This document shows, one piece after another, positions 8,201 to 9,151 of a DNA stretch of 9,151 bases. The position numbers and the translations under genes are program-made. This DNA comes from Acidobacteriota bacterium (GTDB lineage: Bacteria > Acidobacteriota > Blastocatellia > Pyrinomonadales > Pyrinomonadaceae), in the NCBI GenBank assembly GCA_020201365.1, contig JAIVGV010000332.1, positions 1-9,151 of the forward strand, in the 5' to 3' direction. The notes under the pieces are model-generated. The model worked only from the letters and a program-made list of their open reading frames with translations. It did no database searches and was not told the origin of the DNA. How positions within the stretch are numbered: position 1 is the stretch's first letter; each line of letters opens with the position of its first letter.

Positions 8201-9151
8201 GTCTTGCGCGAGGGCGAGCCCGACCTGCTCACCGAGATGACGGACGACGTGCTCGCCGGGGCGATCCCCGACGCCGAGCACCGCGGGATGCTCCGGCGGC
8301 TCGGCGTCGCGTCGGCGATGACCGTGCCGCTGCGCGCGCGCGGTCGCACGCTCGGCGCGCTCTCGTTCATCTCCGCCGAGTCCGCGCGCCGCTACACGGA
8401 GCGCGAGCTGCGCGTGGCGGAAGAGCTCGCGCGCCGCGCCGCGCTCGCCGTGGACAACGCGCGCCTGTTCGAGCGCGCGCAGGAGGCGAACCGCGCGAAG
8501 GACGACTTCCTCGCCACGCTCTCGCACGAGCTGAGGACGCCCCTGACGCCCATCGTCGGCTGGGTGCACCTGCTCGGGAGCGCCGACGTCGAGCCCGCAG
8601 ACTTCCGGCACGGGCTCGACGTCATAGACAAGAACTCGCAGGCGCTCGCCCGCCTGATCAACGACCTGCTGGACATGTCCGCGATCCTGAACGGCAAGAT
8701 GCGGATTGATCGCGCGCCCCTGCGGCTCGACTCCGTGCTGCGGGAGGCGGTCGAGACCGTGCGCGCGCAAGCCGACAGGCGCGGCGTCCGCGTAGAGCTC
8801 TCGCCGTGCGGCGGCGACGAAGGCGCGCGGATCGAGGGCGACCGCACGCGCCTCGTGCAAGTCTTCTGGAACCTGCTCGCCAACGCCGTCAAGTTCTCCG
8901 CGGACGGCGGGCGCGTGCGCGTCAGTTGCGGGCGCGAGGGGCAGGCTTTGCGCGTCGCGGTCGAGGACGAAGGCATCGGCATCGCGCCGGAGTTTCTGCC
9001 GCACGTCTTCGACCGCTTCCGGCAGGCTGACATGTCCACGACGAAACTCTACGGCGGGCTCGGCATCGGGCTCTCGCTCGTGCGCAGCTTCGTCGAGGCG
9101 CACGGCGGCAGCGTGAAAGCCGAGAGCGCGGGGGCGGGGCGGGGTAGCCGC
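5273..9151 (+). CDS. Hybrid sensor histidine kinase with ETR1-type ethylene-binding membrane domain (3' end outside window)
   Basis: A membrane-anchored multi-input histidine kinase; 1293 codons are visible without a stop, so the gene is cut by the window edge. ATG 5273 has AGAGGTG 7 nt upstream. Domains in order: an extra N-terminal membrane helix (12-31); an ethylene-receptor-like three-helix domain (about 55-150) with D66, Y73, I76, I104, C107 and H111 at the ETR1 positions D25, Y32, I35, I62, C65 and H69, where Cys and His hold Cu(I); a coiled linker (157-192); a receiver domain (224-342) with acidic pair D231/D232, phospho-acceptor D273 and K324; a second coiled stretch (343-385); four PAS domains (about 385-497, 510-617, 630-763, 773-887), each ending in D(V/I)TER; GAF (about 892-1066); HisKA with H1085 in SHELRTP; and HATPase with N1204, DEGIGI (1232-1237), FDRF and GGLGIGL. 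Only the last strand of the ATPase domain, and possibly a terminal receiver, is missing. Odd points: Ser77 replaces ETR1 Pro36, and the receiver lacks the switch Thr/Ser (A303). Ethylene as ligand is inferred from residues, not shown. A broader role as a redox or metal sensor is possible. Confidence 0.93.
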   Translation, partial: MLRVIRRSSLVRYGAALVVVMALMLFAVPGLWRNLFATGAGGDSFMTHYNCYLQIAPLVSLHFVSDLLIGAAYVSISLTLAYLVNRARRDIPFHWVFLAFGVFIVACGSTHFMEAWTTFRAPVYWLAGYLKLVTAVASVGTAVALPPLVPRALALVRDAKLSERRRLELEAANRQLETFYRRAKELEEVKSRALSGEAQGGGGALAAAQMPLPLSRLERLALAPLVLVAADDAETSRRVAESVCESCRVESAGGGREALERARSVEPDLIVCDAASAGMTGEEFVGAVRAEGRLRDVPVMVLAAGDEAERVRLLREGAQDYMTKPFVAEELRARAENLIEIKLTRELLQHELASQSRDLTELAREVAARRRELERTVGELRESNFKLEAIIKASPLAIVALDREGLVRSWNPAAERIYGWSQEEVLGEPLPTVPEEGRAEMERNHRAAVGGTIFSGYETKRVRKDGSTVEVSISTSPLLGEGGEAAGVVALVADVTERKRAEAALREQSEVIEQAYDAIFLRDPSNSITLWNRGAERTYGFTKEEALARSPHELLKTVTPIPLAEIYASLRREGFWEGELRHTRKDGAQIVVESRWATIRDDRGEVASILEIVRDITERKRADEALRESEERYRAFVAQSSEAIWRIEFAAPIPVSLPEAEQIERYYREGYLAECNDVMARMYGFSRAEELHGSRLGDMLPRTEENMAYLRAAIRAGYRLTDAESQELDRDGNNKYFLNNLVGIIEGGLLRRVWGTQRDVTERKRAEVELVESRRELQIVTDSAPLFISSCDRDARYIFVNEPFAARLGLAREEIVGRRIPEVLGEEAYAALSHHVEAVLAGRRVEFESEVPYRNVGRRFMHATYVPRRDDEGAVRGFVAVVSDITERREQEEEEKFLSDATTVLASSLDYAATLEAVARMSARYLTDYCLVDLVEDGGAITRLVAAHRDPEREAAWREMQRRFPVAPASRHTVVKVLREGEPDLLTEMTDDVLAGAIPDAEHRGMLRRLGVASAMTVPLRARGRTLGALSFISAESARRYTERELRVAEELARRAALAVDNARLFERAQEANRAKDDFLATLSHELRTPLTPIVGWVHLLGSADVEPADFRHGLDVIDKNSQALARLINDLLDMSAILNGKMRIDRAPLRLDSVLREAVETVRAQADRRGVRVELSPCGGDEGARIEGDRTRLVQVFWNLLANAVKFSADGGRVRVSCGREGQALRVAVEDEGIGIAPEFLPHVFDRFRQADMSTTKLYGGLGIGLSLVRSFVEAHGGSVKAESAGAGRGSR

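Noticed and set aside
7328..9103. Minus-strand ORF of 591 codons inside the kinase gene
   Set aside because: Long antisense frames are expected in DNA with such high third-position GC. The sequence is Arg/Asp/Glu/Ala/Val-rich with no domain, while the plus frame encodes PAS, GAF and kinase motifs throughout.

Overview
The window is high-GC bacterial DNA with very strong G/C preference at third codon positions. The gene content and protein style suggest an Acidobacteriota-like organism, perhaps of the class Blastocatellia. This rests on general resemblance only, because there is no rRNA or other phylogenetic marker here. Five protein genes end in the window, and a sixth, very large one runs off the right edge.

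Layout, left to right. (1) The 3' part of an unrecognised, probably secreted or periplasmic beta-rich protein (1-522), closed by a clear stem-loop terminator (548-590). (2) An MscS-family mechanosensitive channel (640-1722). (3) A short control region (1723-1848) with a weak promoter candidate, an 18-bp imperfect palindrome closely resembling the operator of the Bacillus-type TetR-family FadR, and a pentanucleotide tandem repeat. (4) A two-gene operon: a FadR-like TetR regulator (1849-2463) and, 2 nt later, a long-chain acyl-CoA synthetase (2466-4316). (5) A convergent minus-strand alpha/beta hydrolase (4357-5037). It is bracketed by two long hairpins built of different 7-bp tandem repeats that share the core GAGG (4302-4378 and 5044-5117). 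The first hairpin supplies the last codons and stop codons of both converging genes. The second ends 6 nt from the hydrolase start codon. (6) A divergent hybrid sensor histidine kinase (5273 to beyond 9151), at least 1293 residues long.

How the genes work together. The regulator and the acyl-CoA synthetase make a coherent fatty-acid activation unit. By analogy with Bacillus FadR, the regulator would bind the palindrome upstream of its own gene and release it when long-chain acyl-CoA, the product of the neighbouring enzyme, accumulates. The hydrolase and the kinase are separate transcription units with no evident metabolic link to the operon.

The most striking item is the N-terminus of the kinase. 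It is a three-helix membrane domain of the plant ETR1 ethylene-receptor type. It keeps the copper-ligand Cys and His (C107, H111) and the Asp, Tyr and Ile positions needed for ethylene binding, but has Ser where ETR1 has Pro36. After it come an internal receiver domain, four PAS domains, a GAF domain and a HisKA/HATPase core. This architecture and the two heptamer hairpins are the parts most worth following up.
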